A stretch of DNA of 64,000 nt from Nostoc sp. FACHB-280 (GTDB lineage Bacteria; Cyanobacteriota; Cyanobacteriia; Cyanobacteriales; Nostocaceae), in the NCBI RefSeq assembly GCF_014697615.1, contig NZ_JACJSD010000012.1:62001-126000 (forward strand), written 5' to 3'. Position 1 is the stretch's first letter, and every line of letters begins with the position of its first letter. Of this stretch, positions 62,530 to 64,000 are shown one piece after another. The notes under the pieces are model-generated. The model made no database searches. It had not been told where the DNA came from and worked only from the letters and a program-made list of their open reading frames with translations. The translations under genes and the position numbers were made by a program.

Positions 62530-64000
62530 TTAAACAGGAATTAGCAAGATAAATTCTGTACCTTCACCCAACACAGAGTTACAAATTAATTTGCCATTGT
62601 GAGTTTCTTCCACAATTTGACGGGCGATCGCTAATCCTAATCCTGTACCTTTACCGACTGCTTTGGTAGTAAATAAATGGTCGAATATTTTTTGCTTGAC
62701 TTGTTCTGTCATTCCTTTACCATTGTCAGCAATTGATATAATTACTTGCTGCTTTACTACAGAGGTTTTAATTTTAATTTGATTGGGTTGAGCTTCAATT
62801 TCGGCAAAGTCTCGCCCAATATTTGATTCATCTAAAGCATCAATCGCATTTGCTAAAATATTCATAAACACTTGGTTTAACTGTCCAGGAAAGCACTCAA
62901 TATTGGGCAATTTACCATAATCAGTAATCACGACAATGGCAGGACGTTGGTTATTAGCTTTGAGGCGATGTTTGAGAATTAGAATTGTACTGTCGATACC
63001 TTCATGAAGATTGCATAAGACTTTGCAATCTCTATCAGCACGGGAGAAAGTACGTAAACTAGTGCTGATATTTTTTAAGCGATCGCAAGCCAAAATCATA
63101 GCAGAAATCATCTGTGGGATGTCTTCTAGCATGTAATCTAAATCTATTTCTTTGGCATGTTTAATGATATTTGGATTACAAGGCTTTGAGTTTTCTTGGT
63201 ACATATTTAAATGTTGAATAATATCTTTCAACATCGGTTTAGCCTGTTCCAAACTCGCAGAAATAAATCCTAGAGGATTATTCATTTCATGTGCTACCCC
63301 AGAAACTAAGTTACCCAAGGCAGACATTTTTTCATGTTGGACTAATTGCAGTTGAGTTTGCTGAAGATGTTGGAGTGTTTGTTCGAGTTGGGTGGCTTGT
63401 TTTTGCGTTTCAATTAATAAATCTGCTTGCTTGATAGCAACTCCCATTTGTACACCAACTTGTTGAGCAAATTGAATTTCAAAAGATTGCCAATTACGTG
63501 GGCGATCGCATTGATGAATGCAGAGTAAACCCCAGAGTTCATCATCTTGCATAATTGGTACTACCAACGATGCTTTAACTTGGAACCGCACTAAAATTTC
63601 TCTATGACAATCAACTACTGCATCTGTATTGACATCATCAATGACACAATAGCGCCCTTGTTTATATAAAGTAGCAAATTGTTCTCCAAAACAATGATCT
63701 TGAACTTTTACAGCTAAAGCTGAAGTAAATGAAGGTAAAACATCCTCGGCGATAAATTCACCATATTCATAATTAGTTTCTCGGTGAAATTGATAAATTC
63801 CCACCCGATCAGTATGGAGAATTTGGCGGATATTTTGGGTAACGGCGCGAAAAATTGCCTCTAAATTTAAAGATTGTCGAATCTGCGTTACCACCTCAAA
63901 TAAGGTTTGTTGCTGCTGGAGAGTTTGTTGCAGTAGTTGGGCTTTTTCTTGGGATTCTCGATACAGTCGGGCATTTTCTAAAGAAATCGCCGCTTGGGCT
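62530..64000 (-). CDS. GAF-domain sensor histidine kinase, 5'-truncated
   Basis: The frame is open to the window edge, so the gene continues upstream. From the edge: a coiled-coil segment rich in Gln (AAISLENARLYRESQEKAQL), a GAF domain of phytochrome-like type (~160 residues; HTDRVGIYQFHRE, VPIMQDDELWGLLCIHQCDRPR), a second coil, HisKA with VSGVAHEMNNPLGF (His phosphoacceptor), and a complete HATPase (NILANAIDAL, DNGKGM, GKGTGLGLAIARQI). Nostoc has very long Ser/Thr kinase-AAA-GAF-histidine kinase proteins with this C-terminal end, so the missing part may be large. It could be involved in light or redox sensing, but no ligand Cys is evident. Confidence 0.92.
   Translation of the reverse strand, partial: AQAAISLENARLYRESQEKAQLLQQTLQQQQTLFEVVTQIRQSLNLEAIFRAVTQNIRQILHTDRVGIYQFHRETNYEYGEFIAEDVLPSFTSALAVKVQDHCFGEQFATLYKQGRYCVIDDVNTDAVVDCHREILVRFQVKASLVVPIMQDDELWGLLCIHQCDRPRNWQSFEIQFAQQVGVQMGVAIKQADLLIETQKQATQLEQTLQHLQQTQLQLVQHEKMSALGNLVSGVAHEMNNPLGFISASLEQAKPMLKDIIQHLNMYQENSKPCNPNIIKHAKEIDLDYMLEDIPQMISAMILACDRLKNISTSLRTFSRADRDCKVLCNLHEGIDSTILILKHRLKANNQRPAIVVITDYGKLPNIECFPGQLNQVFMNILANAIDALDESNIGRDFAEIEAQPNQIKIKTSVVKQQVIISIADNGKGMTEQVKQKIFDHLFTTKAVGKGTGLGLAIARQIVEETHNGKLICNSVLGEGTEFILLIPV

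Noticed and set aside
1-64000. tRNA, rRNA, riboswitch and integrase sites
   Set aside because: None recognised by eye. A covariance-model scan (tRNAscan-SE, Rfam) would be decisive and was not possible.

Overview
The window looks like chromosomal DNA of a filamentous, probably heterocyst-forming cyanobacterium (Nostocales; Nostoc/Anabaena-like). The evidence is frequent GCGATCGC (HIP1) octamers, an iron-stress isiA/isiB region whose flavodoxin reads like the Anabaena protein, a large NRPS/PKS locus, a cyanobacterial-style caspase-like protein, and gaps filled with short palindromic and MITE-like repeats typical of Nostoc genomes. No rRNA, tRNA, CRISPR array or transposase gene was recognised.

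Layout. (1) 1-23 kb, + strand: most of a hybrid NRPS/PKS cluster, cut at the left edge. An NRPS (end of a Gly-type module, then a full Ala-type module) is followed by a PLP decarboxylase of the aspartate/methylaspartate type, a PKS module (KS-AT-degenerate KR-ACP), a terminal NRPS (C-A-PCP-TE) whose A-domain code looks beta-alanine-like and whose TE has Cys in place of Ser, a P450 with an atypical I-helix, an SDR that has lost its Ser/Tyr, a thioredoxin-like [2Fe-2S] protein with a CX8C/HX3H ligand pattern, an MbtH protein, an intact SDR, a type II thioesterase and an MFS exporter. The decarboxylase plausibly makes the beta-amino acid that the last module loads. (2) 23-28 kb, - strand: an iron-starvation block with isiB flavodoxin, an alpha/beta-hydrolase-fold protein without its Ser nucleophile, isiA, an isiA paralogue and two small proteins. 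(3) 28-35 kb, - strand: penicillin/AHL acylase family protein, NDH-2, a small membrane protein and a caspase-like protein. (4) 35-44 kb, + strand: a sulfonate-type binding lipoprotein, an AprA-like flavoprotein, four unrelated small enzymes (SGNH, HAD, methyltransferase, GNAT), then an AprB-like ferredoxin, a HEAT-repeat protein and an Mrp/NBP35 ATPase. This is a possible sulfur redox module. (5) 44-46.5 kb, - strand: a persulfide/sulfite detoxification set (ETHE1-like MBL, rhodanese, TauE exporter, ArsR regulator) with a 36-bp perfect palindrome just upstream of the first gene and the same core upstream of the regulator. (6) 46.6-54.4 kb, - strand: a hybrid histidine kinase with an N-terminal ribbon-helix-helix domain, and a tripartite MacAB-TolC-like efflux operon. 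(7) 55-64 kb: a small secreted protein, the fermentation genes pflB-pflA-adhE, and the 3' part of a GAF/histidine kinase cut by the right edge.

The most notable signals are the self-supplied beta-alanine logic with several catalytically degenerate partners in the NRPS/PKS cluster, the shared operator of the persulfide cluster, the AprA-like/ferredoxin/HEAT/Mrp set, and a ~26-bp palindromic micro-element flanked by TA that appears to have inserted repeatedly into other repeats.
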